From positions 1 to 61,864 of the forward strand of contig NZ_BBPH01000094.1 in assembly GCF_000787695.1 (NCBI RefSeq): 61,864 bases of DNA, given 5' to 3'. How positions within the stretch are numbered: position 1 is the first letter of the stretch; each line of letters starts with the position of its first letter. The notes beneath the pieces were generated by a model, which was not told the origin of the DNA, ran no database searches, and saw only the letters and a program-made list of their open reading frames with translations. This document shows, piece by piece, positions 9,077 through 17,775 of the stretch. The position numbers and the translations under genes were made by a program. This DNA comes from Paracoccus sp. PAMC 22219. Its GTDB lineage: Bacteria; Pseudomonadota; Alphaproteobacteria; Rhodobacterales; Rhodobacteraceae.

Positions 9077-9859
9077 TCAAAGCGCGGTCCAGCCTCCGTC
9101 GACGCTGATGGTCGTCCCGGTGATCTGGGACGCCGCATCGCTGCACAGGAAGACGGCAGTGTCGCCCAGCTGCTCGGTGGTTGCAAATTCCTTGGACGGC
9201 TGGCGTTCCAGCAGGACCTTTTCGATCACTTCGTCCCGGCCCATGCCGTACTTCTCCATCGTGTCGGGGATCTGGCTTTCGACCAGCGGCGTCAGCACAT
9301 AGCCCGGACAGATGGCGTTGGCGGTGATCGCCTCGCGCGCTGTCTCCAGACCCGTCACCTTGGTCAGCCCGACAATACCGTGCTTGGCCGCGACATAGGC
9401 GGACTTGTAGGGACTGGCGGTCAGCCCGTGCGCGGAGGCGATGTTGATCACCCTGCCCCATCCCGCCGCCCGCATCATCGGCAATGCCGCCGCGGTCGTG
9501 TGAAAGGCCGATGACAGGTTGATCGCAATGATCGCGTCCCATTTCGCGGCCGGAAAATCGGGGATCGCCGCGACATGCTGGATGCCCGCGTTGTTCACCA
9601 GGATGTCGCAGGCGCCCGCCTTTTCGATCAGCGCGCGACAGTCGTCGCCCTTGGACATGTCGGCCTGGATGTAACGGACCGTCACCCCATGCTCGCGGGC
9701 CATCCTGTCGGCCAGCGCGTGATCCTCGGCCGTGTCGCTGAAGCTGTTCAGCACCACGTCGGCCCCTGCCCGGGCCAGTCGGTCGGCCACGCCCAGCCCG
9801 ATGCCGGAATTGGACCCGGTGACGACGGCGGTCTTGCCCTTGAGGAATTTCTCGAACAT
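9077..9859 (-). CDS. bdhA: 3-hydroxybutyrate dehydrogenase (SDR family)
   Basis: A 260-residue short-chain dehydrogenase. It has the NAD site TGSNSGIG, the NNAG motif, the catalytic SAHGLTASPYKSAYVAAKHG region with Tyr and Lys in YVAAK, and the substrate-related CPGYVLTPLVESQIPD typical of D-3-hydroxybutyrate dehydrogenase. The enzyme oxidises 3-hydroxybutyrate to acetoacetate in polyhydroxybutyrate and ketone-body metabolism. AAGGAG lies before the ATG at 9859. A promoter and terminator lie upstream on the same strand (9911-10018), so either a small RNA ends there or the gene has an attenuated leader. Confidence 0.93.
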   Translation of the reverse strand: MFEKFLKGKTAVVTGSNSGIGLGVADRLARAGADVVLNSFSDTAEDHALADRMAREHGVTVRYIQADMSKGDDCRALIEKAGACDILVNNAGIQHVAAIPDFPAAKWDAIIAINLSSAFHTTAAALPMMRAAGWGRVINIASAHGLTASPYKSAYVAAKHGIVGLTKVTGLETAREAITANAICPGYVLTPLVESQIPDTMEKYGMGRDEVIEKVLLERQPSKEFATTEQLGDTAVFLCSDAASQITGTTISVDGGWTAL

Positions 9860-9910
9860 CGGCTGCTCCTTGACGGCCCACGGGGGGCGGTTTGCAGGTG
9901 CAGCATGGGC

Positions 9911-9936
9911 AAAAAAACGCCCGCACAAGGCGGGCG
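9911..9936 (-). terminator. rho-independent terminator upstream of bdhA
   Basis: On the minus strand CGCCCGC pairs with GCGGGCG over 7 bp around a 5-base loop, directly followed by seven T residues. It points toward bdhA, whose start is 52 bases further on, and no protein gene of known type precedes it on this strand. Confidence 0.8.
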
Positions 9937-9983
9937 CAAGTTATGAGGCAGGTTTCATACAGGCAAGAAACCTATCGAGCAGT
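9911..9983 (-). ncRNA. candidate small RNA or attenuator leader of bdhA
   Basis: A predicted transcript of about 70 nt runs from the start site implied by the promoter at 9990-10018 to the T run at 9911. It contains a five-codon open frame (9958-9941, Met-Lys-Pro-Ala-Ser) whose stop lies right before the terminator stem. The layout fits either a free-standing small RNA or a leader that attenuates bdhA. I do not recognise it as a known RNA family, and its existence rests only on the promoter and terminator patterns. Confidence 0.5.
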
Positions 9984-9989
9984 GATTTA

Positions 9990-10018
9990 TTTATACGCGA
10001 GGAACAGCCCGAGTCCAA
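9990..10018 (-). promoter_or_regulatory. sigma-70-like promoter on minus strand
   Basis: TTGGAC (10018-10013) and TATAAA (9995-9990) are separated by exactly 17 bases. This is among the best matches to the vegetative consensus in the window, in a locally AT-richer stretch. Transcription would start near 9983 and run toward the terminator at 9911-9936 and bdhA. Confidence 0.6.
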
Positions 10019-10038
10019 CAGCGATCTTGCCACCTTGG

Positions 10039-10069
10039 TTGACGCCCGCCGGCCAAGCCTGTTGATAAT
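10039..10069 (+). promoter_or_regulatory. possible promoter for the oligopeptide-binding protein gene
   Basis: TTGACG is followed, at spacing 17 or 19, by TTGATA or GATAAT. It is correctly oriented and about 35-60 bases upstream of the ATG at 10103. It is back to back with the minus-strand promoter at 9990-10018. Confidence 0.35.
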
Positions 10070-10102
10070 GCGGCCAAACAAGAAACGACGGGGCGGCGGG
10101 CA

Positions 10103-11958
10103 ATGCGAATCTTCAAAAACCTTAACAAATCCGCGATCAGGGGGGCCGCCTTGGGTGTGCTGACCCTGACGGGCGGTGTTGCATCTATGCCGCTGGCAAC
10201 CCTTGCCGAACCCGCCCATGGCATTGCAATCTATGGAGAACCTGCCCTGCAACAGGGGTTTGCACACTTGCCCTATGCCAACCCCGATGCGCCCAAGGGC
10301 GGCACGATTCGGATGGCGGAACCGGGCGGGTTCGACAGCCTGAAACCTTGGGTCCTGAAGGGCAACGCGGCATGGGGCGTGGGCGTCCACGTGACGGAGT
10401 CGCTGATGATGCGGTCCATCGACGAGCCGTTCAGCCTGTACGGCCTCTTGGCCGAGACGATCGAGGTCGCGCCCGACCGGGCTTGGGTCGAATTCACCCT
10501 GCGCGAGGAGGCACGGTTTTCGGACGGCAGCCCGGTGACCGTCGACGATGTGATCTGGTCCTATGAAACGCTTGGGACGCAGGGCCATCCCCGCTATCTG
10601 GCCGCCTGGTCGCGGGTCGACCGGATCGAGGCCACGGGTCCGCGCAGCGTGCGGCTGACCTTCACCGAACCCGACCGAGAGCTGCCTTTGTTGATGGGCC
10701 TGCGCCCGATCCTGAAGAAGGCCCAGTGGGAGGGGCAGGATTTCACCACATCCTCGCTGGAGGCACCGATCGGCAGCGGCGCCTATGTCGTCGATCAGGT
10801 CGAGCCGGGGCGGTCGATCAGCTTTCGCCGCAATCCCGACTATTGGGGTCGCGACCTGCCGCTGATGGCGGGGGTGAACAATTTCGACGTCATCCGCTAT
10901 GACTATTTCGCCGATGCCAATGCCATGTTCGAGGCGTTCAAGGCCGGCGCGGTGACCGTGTGGCGGGAACTGTCGGCGCAGAAATGGGCCGGCGAATACG
11001 GGTTTCCGCTGATGACCGACGGCCGCGCGGTGCAGGCCGAAATCCCCAACGAACGCCCCTCCGGGATCGTTGGCCTGGTAATGAACAGCCGAAACCCGGC
11101 ATTCGCCGACTGGCGCGTGCGCCAGGCCCTGATCGAGATGTTCAATTTCCGCTTCATCAACCAGACCTTGAACGGCGGTGCCGATCCGCGGATCACGTCC
11201 TATTTCTCGAACTCGGTGCTGGCGATGGAGGACGGGCCCGCGACGGGCCGCGTCGCCGACCTGCTGGCGCCTTTCGCCGCCGATCTGCCGCCCGGCACGA
11301 TGGACGGCTATGCCCTTCCCGAAGGTCGGACCGCGCCATGGACCGCGCCGGCGTGCGCAGGGCGATGGCCTTGATGGAGGAGGCCGGCTGGACGGTGCAG
11401 GACGGTCAGCTGCGGAACGCGCAGGGCCAGCCCTTCGCCTTCGAGATTCTGCTGAACCAGAACGGCACTGCAATGCGCAGCGGCTCCGAGGTTCAGCAGA
11501 TCGTGAACATCTATGTCGAGGCGCTGCGCCCCTTGGGCATCACGCCGCGCATCACCCTGCTGGATTCGGCGCAGTACATCGAACGCACGAACAACTATCA
11601 GTTCGACATGACGTGGTACGAACGCGGGCTGTCGCTGTCGCCGGGCAGCGAACAGCGGCTGTACTGGGGCCGCGACGGCGTGACCACGCCCGGCAGCCGC
11701 AACTGGATGGGCATCGACAGCCCCGCCGCCGAGGCGATGATCGACGCGATGGTCGCCGCCGACACGGCCGAGGACTTTACCGCGGCCGTTCAGGCGCTGG
11801 ACCGGGTGCTGACCGCGGGGCGTTACGTGATCCCGGTCAGTTTTTCGCCGATCTCGCGGCTGGCCCATGCCGCGGATCTGAAATACCCTGAGGAAATACC
11901 CATGTACGGGGACTGGCCGGGCTTTCTGCCCGAAGTCTGGTGGCAGGAGACGAACTGA
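10103..11958 (+). pseudogene. oligopeptide ABC transporter substrate-binding protein (YejA-like), frameshifted
   Basis: An extracellular solute-binding protein of family 5, YejA-like. A signal peptide (ending near LATLAEP) is followed by GEPALQQGFAHLPYANPDAPKGG and FDSLKPWVLKG, typical of peptide/microcin-uptake binding proteins. The protein switches reading frame at about 11325, between YALPEG and SDRAMDRAGVRRAM, because one base is missing; the remainder continues to the expected end EVWWQETN. Total length corresponds to about 618 residues, normal for the family. It is either a true frameshift mutation or a sequencing error. Permease and ATPase genes (yejBEF) are not next to it. Confidence 0.85.
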
Positions 11959-12089
11959 TGCGGATGTTTTGGGTTACAGTAGCGGCTTGCACGATGCTGG
12001 CCGGTTGCAACACCGTCGCCGGTGTCGGCGAGGACATTACAGGGACGGCGCGCTGGTTCCAGGGCAGCCTTCCGACAGGAGGTTATTGA
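11958..12089 (+). CDS. entericidin-type small lipoprotein
   Basis: A 43-residue lipoprotein: a short signal with lipobox TMLAGC and a mature part starting CNTVAGVGEDITGTARW. This matches the entericidin A/B family, whose best-studied member EcnB is a membrane-active lipoprotein. The ATG shares a base with the stop of the binding-protein gene (TGATG at 11956-11960), and its own stop shares a base with the next ATG, so it is the middle gene of a tightly coupled trio. Confidence 0.82.
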   Translation: MRMFWVTVAACTMLAGCNTVAGVGEDITGTARWFQGSLPTGGY

Positions 12090-12421
12090 TGAAGTGGCAC
12101 CATGTTCAGGAAAACTGGGCGGCCTTCTATGAAGCGATCATCGACAAGTGGCCCGAGGCCGAGGACACCGAGCTGGACGAGATCGACGGCGACCAGCGCG
12201 CCTTCGTCGCCTATCTGGTCGAGGTGACCGGCCAGGAGCCCGCCGAGATCCGCGAGGAGCTGCGCGAATGGCTGGTCGGAGAGATTCCGTCGGACGTCGT
12301 GATGGACCCGATCCATGACAACCACTCGATCGCGCTGTCCTCCAAGTTCGTGAACGAGGGCGAGGACGAGTTTTCCGACGACGCCCGGTTCGGCGACGAC
12401 GACAGCGACAAGAACGACTGA
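12089..12421 (+). CDS. CsbD-like acidic protein
   Basis: A 110-residue acidic protein. Residues 1-65 resemble the CsbD stress-protein family (start MKWHHVQENWAAFYEAIIDKW followed by LDEIDGDQRAFVAYL, and a helix with EIREELREWL). The rest is an Asp/Glu-rich tail ending DDDSDKND. CsbD proteins are stress-induced and of unknown biochemistry. The start overlaps the lipoprotein stop (TGATG) and is preceded by ACAGGAGG, a near-perfect ribosome-binding site. The CsbD link is by pattern only. Confidence 0.68.
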   Translation: MKWHHVQENWAAFYEAIIDKWPEAEDTELDEIDGDQRAFVAYLVEVTGQEPAEIREELREWLVGEIPSDVVMDPIHDNHSIALSSKFVNEGEDEFSDDARFGDDDSDKND

Positions 12422-12437
12422 GGGGGCGTCAGCCCCC
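12422..12437. terminator. hairpin at convergent gene ends
   Basis: GGGGGC (12422-12427) and GCCCCC (12432-12437) pair around GTCA, right after the CsbD-like stop and overlapping the last codons of the convergent transporter gene. A weak bidirectional terminator is likely. Confidence 0.45.
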
Positions 12438-13595
12438 CTGTCCGGCGGCAGGGCGGCCGATGCCGCCCAGCTTGCCGATGTGCCGCGCCAGCAGCACATA
12501 GATCGCCCCGTACAGCCCGGCGACGATCAGCCCGACCCACTGGATCTCGAACGGGGTGAAGACATAGGCCCCGACCAGCCCCAGTTGCAGCAGGAAATGC
12601 AGCGGGTAATAGCGGCGATCGCCCAGGGTCTCCCTCGACCAGTTCAGGTTCGTCGAATACAGCCGGATCAAGCTGTCGAGCGAGTTCACGACGAACACCA
12701 CGCCCACCGCGATCATGAACCAGTTAAGCCAGCCCGGGATCACGATCCCGCCCTGATGATAGACGAACAGCACGCTGAACCACAGCCCCAGGGGAATGGC
12801 GGGCAACGCCACCATCGCCAATGCCAGCTGCCAGACCTGCAGCCCGCCGACAAAGCGCGCGACGAACTGGCCGATCATGATCGACCAGGCGAACCACCAG
12901 AACAGGTAGAATTCGTGATAATCCGCGATGGGCGTGGCAAAGCGCGGCAGATGCGCGAAATACCCGCCCAACAGGCCCACGCTGTCAAAGAAATCGCCCA
13001 TCCCCACCCGGCTGTAGACAAAGGCGATCATCGCCAGCGCGGTAAAGGCCAGCATGCCGAACCCATAGCTGGACAGGATCGCCAGCCATTTCATCACCGC
13101 CATGTTGCCGCTGGACACGACCGCGGTGGCGATCACCACCACGACCAGTGCCCAGACCGCGCCCTGCGGCAGGTCCGGGGCATAGGTGGGCAGGTTCGAC
13201 ATGAACAGATAGCAGGTGAAGGAACAGGTCGCGATGACCGTCAGGTTGTAGATCCATTTGACCACGGGGATCTGGAACAACTGCAGCCGCGGCTCGATCG
13301 CGATGAAATAGAACGTGGCCACGAAATACATCAGCCAGACCAGCGGCCCCCACATGCCGAATTCCACGGCCAAGGCGTTGGTAAAGCCGAAGGCCGGGTC
13401 CTCCTCATAGATCGGGAATTCCGCCAGCGGCAGCATGACCAGACCCATGTCCAGTCCGGCGGTGAACAGCAGGGCGATCAGGGTGAACAGGCCGACGGGC
13501 TCTTCGCCCTGCAGCCGCAGGCGGGGCCAGCGGATCAGGACGAACAGCGCGCAGGCCAGCACGCTGAGATAGGCGACAGTGATGATCGGCGTCAT
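12429..13595 (-). CDS. BCCT-family transporter, short form
   Basis: A 388-residue integral membrane protein with about 10-12 hydrophobic helices. The segment HEFYLFWWFAWSIMIGQFVARFVGG matches the conserved FYWxWWISWSPFVGxFIAR stretch of betaine/choline/carnitine transporters, and GLDMGLVMLPLAEFP matches the early glycine-rich helix. Classical BCCT proteins have about 500-650 residues, so this is a shortened and divergent type without long cytoplasmic tails. The substrate is unknown. A strong AAGGAGG precedes the ATG. Confidence 0.72.
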   Translation of the reverse strand: MTPIITVAYLSVLACALFVLIRWPRLRLQGEEPVGLFTLIALLFTAGLDMGLVMLPLAEFPIYEEDPAFGFTNALAVEFGMWGPLVWLMYFVATFYFIAIEPRLQLFQIPVVKWIYNLTVIATCSFTCYLFMSNLPTYAPDLPQGAVWALVVVVIATAVVSSGNMAVMKWLAILSSYGFGMLAFTALAMIAFVYSRVGMGDFFDSVGLLGGYFAHLPRFATPIADYHEFYLFWWFAWSIMIGQFVARFVGGLQVWQLALAMVALPAIPLGLWFSVLFVYHQGGIVIPGWLNWFMIAVGVVFVVNSLDSLIRLYSTNLNWSRETLGDRRYYPLHFLLQLGLVGAYVFTPFEIQWVGLIVAGLYGAIYVLLARHIGKLGGIGRPAAGQGG

Positions 13596-13878
13596 TCGCG
13601 CAATCCTCCTTCGTCTGGTAAATCATCAGGTCGGTTCGGCAGCCGGGAAAAATACCGGCTGCCCGCAGTGATCGCAGCCTGGGGCTGCATGTTTGTTTGA
13701 TCCCCTAAGGATGCTTTATATTGAGTGACCGGTCAATCAAGAATTACCCCAAACGATATTCCGGCACCGGAACGCCTATTGCGTGCAAATGGCTGCAACC
13801 GTGGCTTGAGATTTCAGGACGCATCTGCGACATGCTGCCCCACATACCCATCCCGTCCATGGCCAAGGGGACGACCTG

Positions 13879-14766
13879 ATGTCCAGCAGCCTGAAAATCG
13901 CCGTCGGCAGCATCTTTGTCGGCGTGATCGTGCTTGGGCTGAAGGCCCTTGCCTGGCACGTGACCGGATCGGTGGCGCTGCTGTCCGACGCGCTGGAAAG
14001 CATCGTCAACGTGGCGACGGCGGTCGCGGCGCTGGTGGCCATTTCCGTGGCACAGCGTCCGGCGGACCAGGCGCATCCCTATGGCCACCACAAGGCCGAG
14101 TTCCTCAGCGCCGTGCTGGAGGGGGTGCTGATCATCGTCGCCGCCCTGCTGATCCTGCGCGAGGCGTGGCACGCCTTCCAGAACCCGCGAGAGATCCAGG
14201 CCGCCGGCCTGGGCATGGCCATCAACGCGGGCGCCGGGGTGCTGAACGCGATCTGGTGCAGCGTCCTGATCCGTCAGGGACGGCGGCTGCGGTCGCCCGC
14301 CTTGGTCGCGGATGGCAAGCACCTGCTGACCGACGTGATTTCGTCGGGCGGCGTCCTGCTGGGTGTGGGCCTGGCGGTCGCGACCGGCTGGTCGATCCTG
14401 GACCCGGCGCTGGCGATGCTGGTGGGCGTCAACATCCTGTGGTCGGGCTGGAAGGTCATGGCCTCATCCGTGTCCGGCCTGCTGGACGAGGCGGTGCCCG
14501 AAAAGACCTTGGTGACGATCCGCGACATCATTTCGGACAAGGCCAGCGGCGCCCTAGAGGCTCATGACCTACGCACGCGTCATGCGGGGGCGGTGACCTT
14601 CATCGATTTCCATCTGGTGGTGGACGGCCGGACGACGGTGTCGGACGCCCACGAGATCTGCGACCGGATCGAGGCCAGCATCAAGGCCACCCTGCCCGAA
14701 TCGCAGGTGACCATCCATGTCGAACCGGAACACAAGGCCAAGCATTCCGGCGTGCTGGTGATCTAG
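13879..14766 (+). CDS. cation diffusion facilitator (CDF) metal efflux transporter
   Basis: A 295-residue CDF protein exporting divalent metals (Zn, Fe, Co or Mn) in exchange for protons. It has six hydrophobic helices in the first 200 residues and a C-terminal cytoplasmic domain with HVEPEHKAKHSG. The helix-2 motif is SDALES and the helix-5 motif is HLLTD (H-x3-D), with the inter-helix HPYGHHKAEF between. The His-Asp site suggests zinc or iron rather than manganese specificity (inference). It is preceded by about 280 bp without a recognised gene and is probably transcribed alone. Confidence 0.9.
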   Translation: MSSSLKIAVGSIFVGVIVLGLKALAWHVTGSVALLSDALESIVNVATAVAALVAISVAQRPADQAHPYGHHKAEFLSAVLEGVLIIVAALLILREAWHAFQNPREIQAAGLGMAINAGAGVLNAIWCSVLIRQGRRLRSPALVADGKHLLTDVISSGGVLLGVGLAVATGWSILDPALAMLVGVNILWSGWKVMASSVSGLLDEAVPEKTLVTIRDIISDKASGALEAHDLRTRHAGAVTFIDFHLVVDGRTTVSDAHEICDRIEASIKATLPESQVTIHVEPEHKAKHSGVLVI

Positions 14767-14777
14767 GCGGCCCGACC

Positions 14778-15563
14778 TCAGGCTGCCAGCCGCACCCAGA
14801 CCGGGACATGGTCGCTTGGCTTTTCGCCGGCCCGCGCGTCGCGGTCCACGCCCGTCTCGATCATCAGGTCGGCCGCCTGCGGCGACAGCAGCAGGTGATC
14901 GATGCGGATGCCGTTGTCACGCTCCCACGCCCCTGCCTGATAGTCCCAGAAGGTGAACGGTCCCCGCGTGGCCCACGGGTCGCGAATGCGCACCGCGTCT
15001 GTCCAGCCCTGGTTCACGATGGCCCGGAACGCCGCCCGGCTTTGCGGCAGGAACAGCGCGTCCTCGGTCCAGCGGTCGGGATGGGCGGCGTCGCGGGGTT
15101 CGGGAATGATGTTGTAGTCGCCCAGCATCACGACCGGCATCTCCGACGCCAGCAACTCCGCCGCGCGCAGGCGCAGGCGCTCCATCCAAGCCAGCTTGTA
15201 GTCGTATTTCGGCCCCGGCGCGGGGTTGCCGTTGGGCAGGTACAGCCCGGCGATGCGCACCGCATGGGTGCCGACCACCGTCGCCTCGATATAGCGGGCC
15301 TGTTCGTCGGCATCGTCGCCGGGCAGGCCGCGGGTCACGTCCTCCAGCGGAAGCCGCGACAGGATCGCCACGCCGTTGAAGCCCTTCTGGCCGTGGGTTT
15401 CCACCTGCCAGCCCAGGTCCTGGAAATGCTCGCGCGGGAAACCCTCGTCCACGGACTTGATTTCCTGCAGCACGACCAGATCGGCGTCGGTCGCGGCCAG
15501 CCAGTCGGTCAGCGCCTGCACGCGGGCCTTGACGCCATTGATGTTGAAGCTTGCGATTTTCAT
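14778..15563 (-). CDS. xthA: exodeoxyribonuclease III / AP endonuclease
   Basis: A 261-residue member of the exonuclease III family, which cuts DNA at abasic sites and degrades 3' ends in base-excision repair. Motifs are MKIASFNINGVKAR at the start, LQEIKS with the metal-binding Glu, LPNGNPAPGPKYDYK, GDYNIIPEPRDA with the catalytic Asp/Asn, and the closing SDHVPVWVRL. The start at 15563 was chosen over a longer upstream frame because the family begins with MKIASFNING. It is divergent from the small exported protein at 15621. Confidence 0.95.
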   Translation of the reverse strand: MKIASFNINGVKARVQALTDWLAATDADLVVLQEIKSVDEGFPREHFQDLGWQVETHGQKGFNGVAILSRLPLEDVTRGLPGDDADEQARYIEATVVGTHAVRIAGLYLPNGNPAPGPKYDYKLAWMERLRLRAAELLASEMPVVMLGDYNIIPEPRDAAHPDRWTEDALFLPQSRAAFRAIVNQGWTDAVRIRDPWATRGPFTFWDYQAGAWERDNGIRIDHLLLSPQAADLMIETGVDRDARAGEKPSDHVPVWVRLAA

Positions 15564-15620
15564 GGCCGGCATCTTTAGCGCCGCCCGCGCGTTTGGCAAC
15601 ACGAACCGCAAGGGGCCGTG

Positions 15621-16153
15621 ATGATCCGACTGCTGATCCTGCTGATGTTTCTGCCCGCGGCCGCCACCGCGCGCCCGGTCACGGGCCTGCTGGAAAAGAC
15701 CAGCCCCCTGCCCGCGACGATCCCCTTACAGGTGCGGGCGCGTCAGAGATGGATCACGCGGTCATCCTGATGGATGCGGATGGCGCGCCGGTCATCAGCG
15801 CCTATCTGCGTGGCGGGACGGTGCTGGGGCTGCTGGTGCCGCCGGGCGATCATCGCCTGACGGTGGCCAGCGGGGCGGGGCAGGACTGGCAGGGCCTGCC
15901 AGACATGTTCGGAACGCCAGCCATTGCCCTGCCCGAACCCCTGCGCTTTCGCATCGACGGCGCGCGGCGCGAGGGGCAGTCGATCACGCTGGAACCGGAC
16001 GGGGACGGATTGCGCATCACGGACCGGCAGAACCGGGTGATCTGTCAACTGGCAGATCGGGACAGCACGCGGGTGGTCGAGACGCTGCCGTCGGGAACGC
16101 AATTCCGCTATCTGGAACAGCGGCTGGATCCCCGCAGCATTCCCTGCGACTAG
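15621..16153 (+). pseudogene. small exported protein of unknown function, frameshifted
   Basis: The start MIRLLILLMFLPAAATARP is a clear signal peptide, but its frame ends at a stop at 15768. The conserved-looking part (VILMDADGAPVISAYLRGG, then LLVPPGDHRLTVASGAG and the end RSIPCD) lies in another frame. Adding one C to the run at 15722-15725 joins them as ATIPLTGAGASEMDHAV, giving about 177 residues. The mature part looks like a beta-rich periplasmic protein. The break may be a sequencing error. I do not recognise a named family. The stop overlaps that of the convergent erpA-like gene. Confidence 0.6.
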
Positions 16154-16473
16154 ATCGAGAAGCTGGTTCCGCAGCCGCAGCTGGCGGTGGCGTTCGGGTT
16201 CTCGATCACGAAGCGGGCGCCGATCAGCTCGTCGGTGAAATCGATCACCGCGCCGGCCAGATAGGGCAGCGAGACCGGGTCCACGACCACGGACTGTCCC
16301 GACTTTTCAAGGATCAGGTCGTCGGATTCCGGCGCGTCCAGACGGATGTCGTACTGGAACCCGGAACATCCTCCGCCCAGCACGGCGACGCGCAGCGGCA
16401 CCGGGTCCTTGCCCGCATTGATCTGGGACAGGCGGTCATAGGCGCGGTCGGTCACTTTGGGCGGCAGGTTCAT
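16150..16473 (-). CDS. erpA: iron-sulfur cluster insertion protein (HesB/IscA/ErpA family)
   Basis: A 107-residue A-type carrier that hands Fe-S clusters to target enzymes. The three cysteines are present: one in VLGGGCSGFQY and two in ASCGCGTSF near the C-terminus. The length and the FTDELIGARFVIENPNA stretch suit ErpA better than IscA; no isc/suf operon is adjacent. The start MNLPPKVTD at 16473 is followed upstream by a GGAACG purine stretch. It is divergent from dgt, an arrangement I associate with alphaproteobacteria. Confidence 0.88.
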   Translation of the reverse strand: MNLPPKVTDRAYDRLSQINAGKDPVPLRVAVLGGGCSGFQYDIRLDAPESDDLILEKSGQSVVVDPVSLPYLAGAVIDFTDELIGARFVIENPNATASCGCGTSFSI

Positions 16474-16547
16474 GGGGCGTTCCCGTTTTCGTCTGGTTGC
16501 TTCAAATATAGGGTCCGCCGGGTGAACCCGCAAGGAAGGCTGACCCC

Positions 16548-17714
16548 GTGACCGCACTCGCGCCCTATGCCTGCCAGCCGCAAGACAGCCGCGGGCGTCT
16601 GCACGACGAAAGTCTGTCCACCTTCCGGTCGCCCTGGCAACGCGACCGCGACCGGATCATCCATTCCAGCGCCTTCCGCCGGTTGAAGCACAAGACGCAG
16701 GTCTTTGTCGAACATGACGGTGAGGGCTATCGCGGCGACTATTTCCGCACCCGCCTGACCCACACGATCGAAGTGGCACAGGTCGCGCGCACCATCGCCG
16801 GGGCGCTGAACCTGAACACCGACCTGGCCGAGACCGTGGCCTTGGCCCACGACTTGGGCCACCCCCCCTTCGGCCATACCGGAGAGGACGCGCTGTCGGC
16901 GCTGATGGCGCCCTATGGCGGGTTCGACCACAACGCCCAGGCATTGCGCATCGTCACGCGTCTGGAACGACACTATGCCGATTTCGACGGGCTGAACCTG
17001 ACTTGGGAAAGCTTGGAGGGCATCGCCAAGCACAACGGTCCGGTGACGGGCGACCTGCCCTATGCGCTGCGCGACGTGAATGCGCTGTGGGACCTGGAAC
17101 TGCACACCAATGCCAGTGCCGAGGCGCAGGTGGCGGCCGTTGCCGACGACGTGGCCTATAACCACCACGACCTGCATGACGGGTTGCGCGCGGGGCTGTT
17201 CACCGAGGCCGATCTGGCCGAACTGCCCGTGATCGGCCCGGCCTTTGCCGAGGTCGACCGCCTGTATCCCGACCTGGACCCGACCCGTCGCCGCTACGAG
17301 GCGTTGCGCCGCGTCTTTGGCGTCATGGTCGAGGACGTGATCGCCGTCGCCCAGAACCGGCTGGCCGGTCTGCAGCCGCGGTCGGCCGACGACATCCGCG
17401 CGATGGACGGGGCGATCATCCGGTTCTCCAAGCCGCTGTATCAGAACATCAAGGCCATCAAGTCCTTCCTGTTCCAGCGCATGTATCGTGCGCCGTCAGT
17501 GGTGGTGGAACGCCACCATGTCACCCAGATGCTGAATGATCTGTTCCCGCTGTATCTGGATCACCCCGACCGCCTGCCCGACCAGTGGCGCGATGCCGCG
17601 GTGCAGTTGAACGACCCGACCGAACGCGCGCGGCTGGTGCTTGATTACGTTGCAGGCATGACCGACCGCTATGCGATTGCTGAACATCAACGCCTGATTA
17701 TGCCGCAATCCTGA
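16548..17714 (+). CDS. dgt: deoxyguanosinetriphosphate triphosphohydrolase-like protein
   Basis: A 388-residue HD-domain enzyme of the dGTPase family that cleaves dNTPs to the deoxynucleoside and tripolyphosphate. It has the N-terminal SSAFRRLKHKTQVF, the metal-binding His in RLTHTIEVAQ, the HD pair in ALAHDLGHPPFGHTGE, and the downstream YNHHDLHDG. The start is a GTG at 16548 with AAGGAAGG about 9 bases upstream. Type 2 dGTPase-like proteins of this length are common in alphaproteobacteria. Confidence 0.94.
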   Translation: MTALAPYACQPQDSRGRLHDESLSTFRSPWQRDRDRIIHSSAFRRLKHKTQVFVEHDGEGYRGDYFRTRLTHTIEVAQVARTIAGALNLNTDLAETVALAHDLGHPPFGHTGEDALSALMAPYGGFDHNAQALRIVTRLERHYADFDGLNLTWESLEGIAKHNGPVTGDLPYALRDVNALWDLELHTNASAEAQVAAVADDVAYNHHDLHDGLRAGLFTEADLAELPVIGPAFAEVDRLYPDLDPTRRRYEALRRVFGVMVEDVIAVAQNRLAGLQPRSADDIRAMDGAIIRFSKPLYQNIKAIKSFLFQRMYRAPSVVVERHHVTQMLNDLFPLYLDHPDRLPDQWRDAAVQLNDPTERARLVLDYVAGMTDRYAIAEHQRLIMPQS

Positions 17715-17724
17715 ACCTTGGATG

Positions 17725-17750
17725 GTGTTGCCGCGTTGAGCGCGCAACAC
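17725..17750 (+). promoter_or_regulatory. hairpin between dgt and osmC-like gene
   Basis: GTGTTG-C-CGCG (17725-17735) pairs with CGCGCAACAC (17741-17750) over 10 bp with one bulged base and a 5-base loop. No T run follows on the plus strand, so it may be a leader structure of the downstream gene or a weak terminator of dgt. Confidence 0.4.
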
Positions 17751-17775
17751 TGAACCAAAGAAAAGGATTGATCTC

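Noticed and set aside
11320..11330. Programmed frameshift in the YejA-like gene
   Set aside because: No slippery heptamer or downstream pseudoknot was seen, and similar one-base breaks occur in unrelated genes nearby.
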